Source: Paraburkholderia lacunae (lineage in GTDB: Bacteria > Pseudomonadota > Gammaproteobacteria > Burkholderiales > Burkholderiaceae). Taken from it: a stretch of DNA of 64,000 nt. The position numbers were made by a program, and so were the translations under genes. The stretch is taken from positions 124,001-188,000 of the forward strand of contig NZ_QHKS01000005.1 of NCBI RefSeq assembly GCF_003353175.1, written 5' to 3'. Shown piece by piece: positions 17,354 through 26,561 of this stretch (position 1 is the stretch's first letter; each line of letters starts with the position of its first letter). The notes beneath the pieces are model-generated. The model saw nothing but the letters and a program-made list of their open reading frames with translations, made no database searches and had not been told where the DNA came from.

Positions 17354-18226
17354 ATGACTTATTGTGTCGCGATGTCCGTCGACGACGGGCTCGTGTTCCT
17401 CTCGGACACGCGCACCAACGCGGGCGTCGATCACATCAGCACCGCGCGCAAGATGTCGGTGTTCGAGATGCCGGGCGAACGCATGCTCGTGCTGCTCGGC
17501 GCCGGCAATCTGTCGCTGACGCAAGCGGTGCTGCACGAACTCACCGAGCCGGCCGATACCGCCCAGCCTACGCTTTGGACCGCGCCCACCATGGCAGACG
17601 CGGCGCGCGTGATCGGTCGCGCGGTGCGCAGCGTGCACCAGCGCGAGGCCGAGGCGCTGCAGGAATTCGGCGTCGACTTCAATTGCAGCTTCATTCTGGG
17701 CGGCCAGATCGCGGGTAACCGACCGCGCCTGTTCATGATCTACGCGGCGGGCAACTTCATCGAAGCGTCGGCCGTGAATCCGTATTTCCAGATCGGCGAG
17801 GCCAAATACGGCAAGCCGATCATCGATCGCGTGCTGACGCCGTCCACGCCGCTCGACGAAGCCGCCAAGTGTGCGCTGATCTCGATGGACTCCACCTTGC
17901 GTTCGAACCTGTCGGTCGGGCTGCCGCTCGATCTGCTGGTGTACGAGAAGGATTCGCTGCGCGTCACGCGTTTCGTCTCGATCGATCACGACAATGCGTA
18001 CTTCGAGATGATTCACCGCACGTGGGGCGAGCGGCTGCGCCAGGTGTTCGGCGAGATTCCCGATCCCGACTGGCTGGATTCGCCTCATGTGCCGCTGCAG
18101 CAGCGCGAGCGCACGCTGGTGTTGCATCGCGCGCCGGTGGGCGCCGACGGCGTGGAGCACGAACTCGAAGTGAAGCCGGCGCAGACGCTGGCACAGTCGG
18201 ACAAGGGGAAGGTTCAGCGGCGGTAG
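17354..18226 (+). CDS. Anbu proteasome-like peptidase (Ntn hydrolase)
   Basis: This 290-residue protein belongs to the Anbu branch of the proteasome/HslV superfamily. It begins MTYCVAMSVDDGLVFLSDTR; removal of Met would expose Thr as the N-terminal nucleophile, so ATG at 17354 is chosen over an in-frame start 18 bases upstream. The SDTRTNAG segment supplies the conserved Asp, Lys34 lies in ARKMSVFEM and the core contains LLGAGNLSLTQAVL. Known Anbu proteins assemble into open helical or split-ring oligomers. It is the last gene of the ATP-grasp/alpha-E/transglutaminase set, 152 bases after the transglutaminase, and is predicted to degrade the peptide product or tagged proteins. Confidence 0.93.
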   Translation: MTYCVAMSVDDGLVFLSDTRTNAGVDHISTARKMSVFEMPGERMLVLLGAGNLSLTQAVLHELTEPADTAQPTLWTAPTMADAARVIGRAVRSVHQREAEALQEFGVDFNCSFILGGQIAGNRPRLFMIYAAGNFIEASAVNPYFQIGEAKYGKPIIDRVLTPSTPLDEAAKCALISMDSTLRSNLSVGLPLDLLVYEKDSLRVTRFVSIDHDNAYFEMIHRTWGERLRQVFGEIPDPDWLDSPHVPLQQRERTLVLHRAPVGADGVEHELEVKPAQTLAQSDKGKVQRR

Positions 18227-18463
18227 TTGGGTCGCCGGATCGTCGATCAGGGTGGACGAGCCTGGCCCCACCTGATGAGTGAGCTGCGAGCGTCACGCCA
18301 AGGTCGTCACGAGCCTGCTAAAGGCTTCGCTGGCGGCCATTTTTTTGCCTGTTGAGATTGTCCCGGACGCGCAACGGTATGCACGCGTGAGCATGCGTCC
18401 GTTCACGTCTTGCGCGGGCCGGCCGGCTCCGCTACGCCAAACTACGAACTACAAACCACGGAC

Positions 18464-18505
18464 GAAAAAAAACCAGCCGCAGGTTTATCACCCGTGGCTG
18501 GTTTT
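18464..18505 (-). terminator. Rho-independent terminator of the porin gene
   Basis: On the minus strand AAAACCAGCC (18505-18496) pairs with GGCTGGTTTT (18478-18469) and continues into an eight-T run. It lies about 36 bp after the porin stop. The remaining 18227-18463 shows no gene. Confidence 0.92.
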
Positions 18506-18541
18506 CAACTGCGTGTTGCTTCAGCAGTTCGTCAAGCTCGA

Positions 18542-19714
18542 TTAGAACTTGTGGCGGATGCCCAGGCTGACCACTTCTTGCGAGCTGGTAGCCGAGTTGT
18601 AGCCGTACGAGCCGACTGCTGCGCCTGCGTCCACAACGCCGGCCGCACCTGCCGCAAGGCGTTGCTTGCCGCTGGCGTGTTGATACGCGCCAACCAGGTA
18701 GACGTCCGTGCGCTTCGACAGGTTGTAGTCGCCGCCCAGCGAGACTTGGTGATACGTTGCGCTCGTATCGCCGCTAGCCTTCGTGTAGATGTAGCCCACG
18801 CCCACCAGCATTGCCGGGGTTGCCTGGTAGCCGAAGTACGCGCCGCCGACGTTGTACTTCTCAGTCGAACCGAAGCCCGATTGTGCATCCGGCTTGTATT
18901 GCGCATTGCTGTAACGCAGGTTAGCCGTGAACGGGCCTGCTACGTATTGCACAGCAACCGAAGCGATGCCGATCGACTTGGCTGCCGCGTAGAAGCCGCT
19001 GACCTGATTGTCGAACGTACCGTCCGACGTGCCGCCCCAGCCAGCGCGGAGCGCCGTCGTACCGCTCGGATTATCTGCACGGAAGTAACCTGCAGCGACG
19101 CTGAACGGACCCGTTGAGTACGTTGCTGCGCCCGACCACGTTTGACCCGAACCCGTCTTGCCAGCCACGCCGCCGAATGCGTACATGCCTTCGAACTGGA
19201 AGCCGCCCCACACCGGCGAGGTGTATTTGATAGCGCTGTTCGTGCGCGAGGAGTTGTCGTTGTTGTCGACGTCGCCCGGCGTGGTGAACGTGGAACCGAA
19301 GTAGTTGTCAGCCGTCAGCGGTTGAACCAGGTCGACCACCGGATCGTACTGACGACCGGCCGTGACCGTACCCCATTGGTCGCCCGTCAGGCCGACGTAG
19401 GCTTGACGACCGAACAATCTGCCACCTTGATTCAGCTTGCCGTTGTTCGGATCAAAGCCGTTTTCCAACTGGAAAATCGCCTTCAGGCCACCGCCCAGAT
19501 CTTCCGTGCCCTTCAAGCCCCAGCGGCTGCCTTGCAGGTTGCCTGCTACCAAGCCAACTTGGTTGGCGTTCTTGCCGGAAGCGTCAACGGTGTTGTGTGC
19601 GTACTGGATCGATTCATCGATCAAACCGTACAGAGTAACGCTGCTTTGAGCATGTGCGACGCCGGTGACGCCCAGGAGCGCCAGCGAGAGGGTTGACAGT
19701 GCGATTCGTTTCAT
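18542..19714 (-). CDS. General outer membrane porin (Gram-negative porin, Burkholderia type)
   Basis: This 390-residue trimeric-type porin has a signal peptide cleaved after AHA (MKRIALSTLSLALLGVTGVAHA is the leader), then QSSVTLYGLIDESIQ, the standard first strand. It carries GSRWGLKGTEDLGGGLKAIF and the RQAYVGLTGDQWGTVTAGRQ loop-strand motif and ends with LGIRHKF, an aromatic C-terminus for outer-membrane assembly. GGAG eight bases before ATG 19714 sets the start. It forms a water-filled channel for small hydrophilic solutes. A strong terminator follows and a long AT-rich leader precedes it. Confidence 0.94.
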   Translation of the reverse strand: MKRIALSTLSLALLGVTGVAHAQSSVTLYGLIDESIQYAHNTVDASGKNANQVGLVAGNLQGSRWGLKGTEDLGGGLKAIFQLENGFDPNNGKLNQGGRLFGRQAYVGLTGDQWGTVTAGRQYDPVVDLVQPLTADNYFGSTFTTPGDVDNNDNSSRTNSAIKYTSPVWGGFQFEGMYAFGGVAGKTGSGQTWSGAATYSTGPFSVAAGYFRADNPSGTTALRAGWGGTSDGTFDNQVSGFYAAAKSIGIASVAVQYVAGPFTANLRYSNAQYKPDAQSGFGSTEKYNVGGAYFGYQATPAMLVGVGYIYTKASGDTSATYHQVSLGGDYNLSKRTDVYLVGAYQHASGKQRLAAGAAGVVDAGAAVGSYGYNSATSSQEVVSLGIRHKF

Positions 19715-19819
19715 CCATTTCTCCACGCAGATGATTAGTTTCTTTGTTGCGGAATGGAGAATAGCTCACCGTCTCTATCGGTAAGAACAGGAAAAAAAAG
19801 AGTGTCTCCAAAATGTGAC

Positions 19820-19838
19820 ACAAGGCGCAACGCCTTGT
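19820..19838. promoter_or_regulatory. Perfect hairpin in the upstream region of the porin gene
   Basis: ACAAGGCG-CAA-CGCCTTGT is a perfect eight-base-pair inverted repeat about 105 bp before the porin start. GTGTC (19802-19806) and GACAC (19817-19821) form a second, overlapping dyad. The 436-bp gap 19715-20150 is AT-rich and should hold the porin promoter; the hairpin may be an operator or a 5'-UTR structure. Confidence 0.4.
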
Positions 19839-20150
19839 ATTTAAAGCCCGTTCACGATTGTTGCTGTTTCGGCAATATTCATTCGTTGACCGAGCATTAT
19901 TGTTGTTTTGTTGACAGTGAAGGCTTCGGTACCTGCAATTTAGACACTTATTTGAATGGATTTTGTAATCTAGTCGTCTGTTTTTTACGCCGGATCCGTA
20001 GTGGCCGCATAAAAATTGGAACGCGCCTCCGTTGACGAGTGCGCTGGACAGAACCTTCAGATTGTGGGAGGTGCGACGCATGAGCGTGCGATCTTCGGGT
20101 CGCCTCAGGTCACCTGCGCCGACTTGCCGCATTAGAGTGGGGCTATCGTT

Positions 20151-21479
20151 TCACGCACCGCTTGCGCCGTCATCAGCGCTACGGCGCGCCACCGTGGCGA
20201 CGGCGAGCCCGGCGACCGCTGCCAACAGTACCGAACCCCATGGATGCCGCCGGACATAGCGATCTGCCGCGACCGCTTTGCGGCTCGCTTCCACCAGCGT
20301 GACGGCTGCGGCGCGTGTGGCCCGCGCTTCGGCGTGCACGACGCCGCGGCCGAGCTTGACCGCGGTCGCGCGCGCGGATGCTTTGCGCCGCGCCTCGCCC
20401 CGCGCGAAAGCCATCCCTCGAGCGGAGGCGGAAAGCGCCGCCGCCGCGCCGGCCGCGGAAGCGGCGCCGGCGGCGTTGGCGCCGCTGGCCGCGCCCTCGT
20501 CCGCGCGTGGCGCCGCATCCGCCAACACCGTCGACGCAGCCAGCACCGAAGCGAGCTTGGCGCGGCTGCCTGCGGGCGCGTTGTTCTGCATGCCCCATCC
20601 GCCGCGGGGGTCGTGCAGGCGGCCGCGCGCCGCCGAGAATTCCGCGCCGAGCAGCAGCACGGCGGCTGAGAAGTACAGCCACATCAGCAGCACGGCAAGC
20701 GAGCCGGCCGCGCCGAACGAGCTTGCCATTCCGGCATGAGCGATATACAGGGCGAAGAGCTTCTTGCCCGCCGAGAACAGCGCGGCCGCGACAATCCCGC
20801 CGACAAACGCATCGCGCCACTGCACCCGGGCATCGGGCAAGAACTTCAGCAGAGCGGCAAACGCGAACGCCAGCACCAGCAAGCCGACCCCGAGTTGCAG
20901 CAGGTTGCCGATCACCACATAGGGCGAGTCGCCCCAGAGCCACTTGCCGATGAAGGTGATGGCCGTATCGAGCACGAGCGAGACGATCAGCAGAAACGCG
21001 ACACCCAGTACGAGGCCGAACGAAATCAGCCGGACTCGCACCATCGCGAGCACGCTCGACGAGCGCGGCTCGGTGTTGGGCCACACCCTATTCAGTGCGC
21101 TGTTGAGCGACGAGAAGGTGGCTGATGCGCCGAGCGCCAGCATCGTGAACGAAATGATCGCTGCGATGCCGCCCGCGTTGCCGCTGTGATGCGCGTTCTC
21201 GACGATGGTTTGCACGCCCGCGGCGGCCTGGTCGCCGAGCAGGCCGTGAATGTGGTCGAACAGTTCGCCGCGTGCCGCTGCTGCGCCGAAGAACCAGCCG
21301 GCCACGGCAATCACCATGACCAGCGTCGGCGCCAGCGAGAACGCCGCATAGAACGCAATGCTGGCGGCCATGGCTGCGCAGCGGTTGTCGGCAAACTGTT
21401 TGAATGCGCCGATTGCCCAGTTGGCCTGCTTGCGGGCCATCATCTGGAGGTTGTCGGCGGAAAGCGTGTCCCTATCCAT
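20151..21479 (-). CDS. YihY/BrkB-family inner membrane protein with a DUF883-like C-terminal tail
   Basis: This 442-residue protein has the YihY/virulence-factor BrkB core in residues 1-285: six predicted helices, starting with AMAASIAFYAAFSLAPTLVM and ending with SLAVLLMWLYFSAAVLLLGA. After it comes a roughly 130-residue Ala/Arg-rich stretch. It finishes with YVRRHPWGSVLLAAVAGLAV, which resembles the single membrane anchor of ElaB/YqjD (DUF883) ribosome-associated proteins. The combination is unusual for the family. ATG at 21479 with GAGAAG upstream is preferred to a longer, Arg-rich in-frame extension. Function is unknown; the old RNase BN label for this family is not supported. Confidence 0.85.
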   Translation of the reverse strand: MDRDTLSADNLQMMARKQANWAIGAFKQFADNRCAAMAASIAFYAAFSLAPTLVMVIAVAGWFFGAAAARGELFDHIHGLLGDQAAAGVQTIVENAHHSGNAGGIAAIISFTMLALGASATFSSLNSALNRVWPNTEPRSSSVLAMVRVRLISFGLVLGVAFLLIVSLVLDTAITFIGKWLWGDSPYVVIGNLLQLGVGLLVLAFAFAALLKFLPDARVQWRDAFVGGIVAAALFSAGKKLFALYIAHAGMASSFGAAGSLAVLLMWLYFSAAVLLLGAEFSAARGRLHDPRGGWGMQNNAPAGSRAKLASVLAASTVLADAAPRADEGAASGANAAGAASAAGAAAALSASARGMAFARGEARRKASARATAVKLGRGVVHAEARATRAAAVTLVEASRKAVAADRYVRRHPWGSVLLAAVAGLAVATVARRSADDGASGA

Positions 21480-21637
21480 GGTCGTCTTCTCAATAGGATC
21501 CTGGCGCCGGATGCGGTGTTGACGGGGTCTCGAAGCAGTTCTCCGCATCGAGGCTTTTTCGCGAACTGTGTGCCTGTCACTATAACAAGGCGGACCGCGA
21601 GTCTCGTTGATGCGCGCGAGTCAGGTGTGTCGTTAGA

Positions 21638-22207
21638 ATGCCGGTGGATTCCCACATTCCTGTCACTATGCACTCACACGAACTCGTACAGCAGCTGGAC
21701 GTTATTCCAGTGGAACAACTGGGCGCGCATTTGCCTGCGCATGTCGTCGAACAGTTGCCGGTCCAGGGCGTCACGGTGTTCGCCGTCAGCGACGACGCTT
21801 CCGACACCGCCGAATTCAGCGCGCGTTATGGCTTTGGTCTCGAAGACTGCGCGAATACCATCGTGGTTCGCTATAAGAAGTCGGGCGCCGAGCACTACGC
21901 GGCGCTGGTCTCGCTGGGGTCGTTGCGTCTGGATATCAACGGCGCGGTGAAGGCGGCGCTTGGCGCGCAGCGGCTTTCGTTTGCCAGGCGGGAGGACGCT
22001 GTGGAGCATAGCGGAATGGAGTTCGGCGGGATTACGGCCTTCGGCTTGCCGGACGATTGGCGCATTCTCGTCGATGCTGCCGTGATGGAGCGCGCTCAGA
22101 TTGTGATGGGCGCCGGGGTTAGGGCAGCCAAGCTGCTGTTGGCGCCGGATGTTTTGCGGCAGTGGCCTCGATGTGAGCTTGCGTCGCTGACCTTGCCAGC
22201 CGGCTGA
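21638..22207 (+). CDS. YbaK/EbsC-family aminoacyl-tRNA deacylase
   Basis: This 189-residue protein has a YbaK fold, which hydrolyses mischarged aminoacyl-tRNA in trans. Family hallmarks are DCANTIVVRYKK near residue 68, the conserved Lys/Arg-rich strand RLDINGAVKAALGAQRLSFA, and the loop EFGGITAFGLPDDWRILVDA. Its substrate preference (Cys-tRNAPro, Ala-tRNAPro or others) cannot be read from sequence. A second ATG at 21668 would remove ten residues; neither has a strong ribosome binding site. It stands alone, divergent from the YihY-type gene. Confidence 0.88.
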   Translation: MPVDSHIPVTMHSHELVQQLDVIPVEQLGAHLPAHVVEQLPVQGVTVFAVSDDASDTAEFSARYGFGLEDCANTIVVRYKKSGAEHYAALVSLGSLRLDINGAVKAALGAQRLSFARREDAVEHSGMEFGGITAFGLPDDWRILVDAAVMERAQIVMGAGVRAAKLLLAPDVLRQWPRCELASLTLPAG

Positions 22208-22292
22208 AACGCTGTTTCTTGCCTGCGCGGCGCTTTTTGTCTGATTGTCTGCGGCGTACAACCAAAAAGCGCTACGCAAGGCGCCCGTTGGC

Positions 22293-22883
22293 TTAAATAA
22301 TCAATCGTGAAATCTTGGTGCCTCCCAGCGACACCCCCGCCATCAACCCGCCATTAGTCAGCACAAAAGCCTGGACCGGGCTGGTAGCCGTCGACGTATC
22401 AATCGCGCCGTTGGCGCCAACCTTCAGCACGGCGACCGTCGCGTCGACACCTGCCGCCCACCCCTGGCTGCCGAGGAATTTGTCGAGCGCATCCTGCGTC
22501 ATGAAAAGGAATATGAGCGCCTTGGATTGCGCGCCGATCTGCAAGCCGAACGATCCCGCGACCGTGCTGTAGTAACCCGCCGTGTTTCCGCCGACGCGCA
22601 ACGCGCCTTCGCCGTATTGCCCGCCGAACCAGAAGCCGGCCGAGATGACGGACGGGAACACGAGCACGCCGTGCGCTTTCGAAACGAGTTCGCGCGAGCC
22701 GGCGACGTTCGCATAAAGCCGCTCGAGGGTCGAATCGACGCCGGCATTGATCGTGTCGCGCTTGCCCGCGTTGGCCGAATCAGACGCGCTCGAAGACGGC
22801 GACGTGGTGGTGCAGCCGGCGAGGCCAAGACCCGCCGTCGCCAGGACGACGCCGGTGGTGGTGATGAATTGTCGTCTACGCAT
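22293..22883 (-). CDS. SYLF-domain (Ysc84-related) lipoprotein
   Basis: This 196-residue lipoprotein has an Arg-rich N-terminus (MRRRQFITTTG) and a lipobox LAGC, with Cys24 as the lipidation site. The mature part carries a SYLF lipid-binding domain: AHGVLVFPSVISAGFWFGGQ, GYYSTVAGSFGLQIGAQSKA and LGSQGWAAGVDATVAVLKVG. The RRRQF-type start suggests Tat export is possible. The family binds phosphoinositides in eukaryotes; in Burkholderia it is a common periplasmic or outer-membrane lipoprotein of unknown role. Confidence 0.9.
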   Translation of the reverse strand: MRRRQFITTTGVVLATAGLGLAGCTTTSPSSSASDSANAGKRDTINAGVDSTLERLYANVAGSRELVSKAHGVLVFPSVISAGFWFGGQYGEGALRVGGNTAGYYSTVAGSFGLQIGAQSKALIFLFMTQDALDKFLGSQGWAAGVDATVAVLKVGANGAIDTSTATSPVQAFVLTNGGLMAGVSLGGTKISRLII

Positions 22884-23191
22884 GATGGCTCTCCCTATGC
22901 GTTCATTATCTGAGGTTCGGCTGTCGCCGTCCTCTTTGGGCCCCGGCGGAATCGGCCGGGGACAGGCATGTGACGCAATATGGGTGCAGCAGTTCCCGTG
23001 CCTGGTACAGACGTCGCCTCATGGCGCGCGCTCAGCGCCCGGCGCGCCCGCGAAAACCCCACCGTCCGGCGCACGCCGTAAAGCAATCAATGACGCAGGG
23101 TGTCCGCCGGCCGGCCCCTGTCAGGCCTGTTGCGGCGGACACGCTATCGTCGGGCTTCAGGTGTCGGCGCCCGGCGCGCCTGCCTGGCCGG
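22884..23191. other. Intergenic region
   Basis: These 308 bases lie upstream of the SYLF lipoprotein gene and downstream of the oxidoreductase gene. They presumably contain the SYLF promoter. I see no gene, strong hairpin or repeat in them. Confidence 0.4.
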
Positions 23192-24583
23192 CTACTGCGC
23201 GGCAGGCTTGATGTTCTGATTGTGACGGAACAGGTTGTGCGGATCGTAGCGGCCCTTCACCGCGATGAGGCGTTCGTAATTCGGTCCATACGCCTGCGCC
23301 ACACGTCCCGCTTCCTCCTCGGTCATGAAGTTGACGTACACGCTGCCTAGCGCAAACGGGGCAGACGCTTCAAAGAAAGCGCGCGCCCAGGCGACGCAGC
23401 GTTCGTCCTCGCGCGCATCGTCCCAGCGGCCGTGCACGTTCATCACGAAGAGCGTGTCGCGATTCGGATAGGCGGTGGCGTCGGCCGCCACGCGGCAGGT
23501 CTGGCCGCCGATTTGCCCGAGGAAGATTTCGCATTGCGTCGACGGCAGCTTGCCGATGGCGTCGAGCAGCGCATCGATCAGACCGTCCTGCACGCTGGCC
23601 AGATTGTGCGACTTCCAGTAATTGCGCGCGCCGGGAGCCAGCAGCGGGTCGAACGCTTTTTGCCACATCGCGTACGGCATCGGTCCAAGATGTTCCCCGT
23701 ATGGCTGGCCGAAGCCGCGTACCGCCTCCACAGCGGCGGGTCCATTGTCGATGGGGCCGGTGTAGCACATCGCGAACACGATCACGGGCTTGCCGTGCAC
23801 TTCAGGCGGCAGGAACGGCAGCGGCGGTGCGAGGCGCAGCACGGCCCATACGCTCAGGTCTTCCGGCATGCTGTCCGCGGCCGCACGGTACTGGGTGAGG
23901 GCGTGCTTCGCCTGGTCCAGCGGCAGCACGACCAGGCCGCCGTACACCTGCGGTCCCACCGGATGCAGCGCGAACTCGAATAGCGTGACGATGCCGAAAT
24001 TGCCGCCGCCGCCGCGAATCGCCCAGAACAGATCTTCGTCCGAAGCGGCACTCGCGTGGATCAATTCGCCGTCGGCGGTGACCACATCCGCCGAAATCAG
24101 ATTGTCCACCGACATGCCGTATTTGCGGCTCAGCCAGCCGAAGCCGCCGCCGAGCGTGAGCCCCGCGACGCCGGTAGTCGAGTTGATGCCGAGCGGGGTG
24201 GCGAGTCCGAAAGCCTGCGCTTCATGGTCGAAATCGCCGAGCTTCGCGCCCGGCTCGACATAGGCGCGCCGTGCCGCCGGATCGATGCGTACCGATTTCA
24301 TCGGCGACAGGTCGATCACGAGGCCGTCCTCGCAAAGGGCGCTGCCGGCGATGTTATGGCCGCCGCCGCGCACCGCCAGCGGCAGGTCGTTGTCGCGCGC
24401 GAACGCCACGCCGCGGCGGACGTCCGCCACGCCGGCACAGCGCAGGATCATCGCGGGACGCCGGTCGATCATCGCGTTCCAGATGCTGCGCGCCTCGTCG
24501 AAACCGGCATCCTCGGGCAGCAGCAACTGGCCCCGCGTCGCGGCTTTTAAATCTTCAATGGCATTGCTGGACACACTCACCAT
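23192..24583 (-). CDS. FAD-dependent oxidoreductase with berberine-bridge-type C-terminus
   Basis: This 463-residue flavoenzyme has a PCMH-type FAD-binding domain (residues 35-215) with the RGGGHNIAG motif, in which His76 is the likely covalent FAD attachment. GVAGLTLGGGFGWLSRKYGM and DEDLFWAIRGGGGNFGIVT follow. The C-terminal BBE segment (YGPNYERLIAVKGRYDPHNL) closes the active site. The position that is Cys in bicovalent BBE enzymes appears to be occupied by another residue, so a single covalent link is inferred. No signal peptide is seen. Substrates of such bacterial enzymes include sugars and aromatic alcohols; none can be assigned here. Confidence 0.9.
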   Translation of the reverse strand: MVSVSSNAIEDLKAATRGQLLLPEDAGFDEARSIWNAMIDRRPAMILRCAGVADVRRGVAFARDNDLPLAVRGGGHNIAGSALCEDGLVIDLSPMKSVRIDPAARRAYVEPGAKLGDFDHEAQAFGLATPLGINSTTGVAGLTLGGGFGWLSRKYGMSVDNLISADVVTADGELIHASAASDEDLFWAIRGGGGNFGIVTLFEFALHPVGPQVYGGLVVLPLDQAKHALTQYRAAADSMPEDLSVWAVLRLAPPLPFLPPEVHGKPVIVFAMCYTGPIDNGPAAVEAVRGFGQPYGEHLGPMPYAMWQKAFDPLLAPGARNYWKSHNLASVQDGLIDALLDAIGKLPSTQCEIFLGQIGGQTCRVAADATAYPNRDTLFVMNVHGRWDDAREDERCVAWARAFFEASAPFALGSVYVNFMTEEEAGRVAQAYGPNYERLIAVKGRYDPHNLFRHNQNIKPAAQ

Positions 24584-24920
24584 GGCACACCTCCAGACAC
24601 GGTTGGACGCTTTTCAGAACGCTATTCAGCTGACCAAAGCAAAATGAACCGGTCTGAAAAGGCTTGGATTGAGTCCAGTAAACGGGCCTGTTTCCTCAAG
24701 TCAAACATGGGTAAACCCGCGAGAGCGACGAATGCCGCGCGAATGCCTGTGCGACGGGCTTCTGCACGAATGGCGGCGATGATGGCTCATGCGCGCGCAC
24801 GGCATGGTGGGAATGCTTCGGGAAAAGACGGTGTGAAGAAGTGTTGGTCGAGTGCCGTTGTGGTGGTCACGCGGCGACACTCGGGAGGCCGGGCCGCAAT
24901 TTTTTCTGTCTGATCGCGGC
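24584..24920. other. Intergenic region
   Basis: A 337-bp gap upstream of the oxidoreductase gene. Its near end must hold that gene's minus-strand promoter. A short open frame here (24644-24913) has no recognisable domain and was not called. Confidence 0.4.
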
Positions 24921-25952
24921 TCAGACATCCGATGCCGTGTCGCATCGCGCGCGTACGTCGAACAGCAGTGCGATGTCGGTGAGGGCGGCAAATACCGAAA
25001 ACGAATTCAGTTCGGAGTAGGGCAAATCGAGGTTGAAGCCGGTGTAAAACGAGTTGTAGGGCGAGGGGCCCTTCAGCGCCGATTGCTTGCGCGGCACGTT
25101 GAAGACGAGATCGACCGTATAGCCGCCACCGCCACGCGCGGGCACCCACACCATGAAACGGATGCCGACCAGATGACCGAGCGGGAAGCGAAAGCTCTCG
25201 CCGTCGTGGCGCAGTCCGCCCCACACCGCGTCACGCGAGCGGAACGCAGCGGTAAGCAGCGCTCGCGAGCCGTTCCTGAAGTGCGCGAAAGTCGGAAACT
25301 TCGCCAGCTCATCGAAACTCACCATGGCGGCCGGCGTGCCGTCCCCCCCTGTTTCGATGTCCAGATACGAGCCGATCGCTTCCCTGAAGCCCTCGTACAA
25401 CTGCTTGTGCAAAAGCGCTTCGGCGTTCGGTTCGCGCTTGACGTTATCGCTCAAAGCGAACCCGATGAGATCGAAGCAGGCGGTCTCGCCGATATAGCTG
25501 GGCAGCAATTGTTCGTTGTCGCGCTCGTCGAAGGAACGGCGGCCGATCGGGTAAGGCAACTCGTCGACCGGCAGGTAGCGATCGGTCGGCCGCCAGACCC
25601 GCACGCTCGTGTCGACCGTCGCCGGCGCGGCCGGCGCAGCGAGCGATGCCGCCAGCGCGAGCGTGTCGGCGGACGGCTGCGCGTGCTCAGCCGCGCCGGA
25701 TGCCGCCGCCAGAGCGGCTTGCTTGCGCATGGTTTTTCCTCCGAGCCAGGAGACGAGCACGTATTCGGTGACCAGTGTCGCCACGCCGCTGAGTAGTCCG
25801 GTCAATAGTCCAAAATGGGTTTTGACCAGAAAGATGACGACCACAGGAATCGCAAAAAAATAAAACACGGTAATCCCAGTTCGAAAATTTCCAGCTGCAT
25901 CGTGCCGTGTCGGTTTTTCCCCTGATGCAACCGCTTTGCGAGCGGCTGTCAC
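24921..25952 (-). CDS. Unrecognised membrane-anchored protein
   Basis: I do not recognise this 343-residue protein. It has one or two hydrophobic segments near the N-terminus (FYFFAIPVVVIFLVKTHFG at about 30-50 and LLSGVATLVTEYVLVSWLGG at about 53-72), then an Ala-rich linker to about 110 and a soluble domain of about 230 residues. That domain holds mixed alpha/beta sequence with SFDERDNEQLLPSYIGETAC, WGGLRHDGESFRFPLGHLVG and an aromatic stretch PSPYNSFYTGFNLDLPYSEL. The soluble part is predicted to face the cytoplasm or periplasm depending on helix count. It is bordered by non-coding sequence on both sides, so neighbours do not hint at a role. Confidence 0.7.
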   Translation of the reverse strand: MTAARKAVASGEKPTRHDAAGNFRTGITVFYFFAIPVVVIFLVKTHFGLLTGLLSGVATLVTEYVLVSWLGGKTMRKQAALAAASGAAEHAQPSADTLALAASLAAPAAPATVDTSVRVWRPTDRYLPVDELPYPIGRRSFDERDNEQLLPSYIGETACFDLIGFALSDNVKREPNAEALLHKQLYEGFREAIGSYLDIETGGDGTPAAMVSFDELAKFPTFAHFRNGSRALLTAAFRSRDAVWGGLRHDGESFRFPLGHLVGIRFMVWVPARGGGGYTVDLVFNVPRKQSALKGPSPYNSFYTGFNLDLPYSELNSFSVFAALTDIALLFDVRARCDTASDV

Positions 25953-25984
25953 GACTTTGCGACGTGCCAGATCGATGCGCTACA

Positions 25985-26202
25985 CCGATGCGCTCAACCT
26001 CACCCACCGCCTCGATCGTCATATCGAGCAGCGCACGTGGCCGTGCCGGGCGCCGCAAGTCGCGGTGCTAGCCGAATCAGACGTTGCGGCCCGGCGGCGT
26101 TTCGTTCAGCTCGATGCGCACGAGCCCGGGCGTGCTGTCGCCGAGCGGGCACGGCAGCACCGCGAGGCCGGCGCCTTGCGCGCACATGCGAGCCGTACAG
26201 AA
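25985..26202 (-). pseudogene. C-terminal remnant of a LysR-family regulator
   Basis: One minus-strand frame reads AQGAGLAVLPCPLGDSTPGL, VRIELNETPPGRNV, stop (26077-26079), FG, stop, HRDLRRPARPRALLDMTIEA. This is the end of a LysR effector-binding domain, where the two stops occupy the usual aromatic positions (W and Y in the WxGYHRDLR-type motif). No DNA-binding domain is attached. It is a decayed fragment in the gene-poor stretch 25953-27317. Confidence 0.6.
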
Positions 26203-26561
26203 GTGTCGATTTAGGTGCCTTTTCGCATGGGCGATTATGCACGTATCGACGCAACCCCCGGTTGTCGCAACACGGCTTCGCACGTGTTGTTCGAAGTGCC
26301 AGGCGTTCCGCTGTCGCGCCATTTCTACGCGCCCCTCACGTTCGCCCGCATCTTGCTCGTATAGGGCGCTGTGCCGGTGGCGTGTCGATCGCGTTGTTGC
26401 TGCCAACAATGCACCTCAACAGTCCCGCTGTGACGTTCGGTTTGCTGTCGCTGGCGGCGCGGCTGATTTTCTCGCCGCACCCAGCGCCGACTGTCCGGTT
26501 CTGTCCGGTTACCGCGTGCCAGTTGGTTCCCACGCGTCGCGGTCTTTCTATTCCGCGATGC

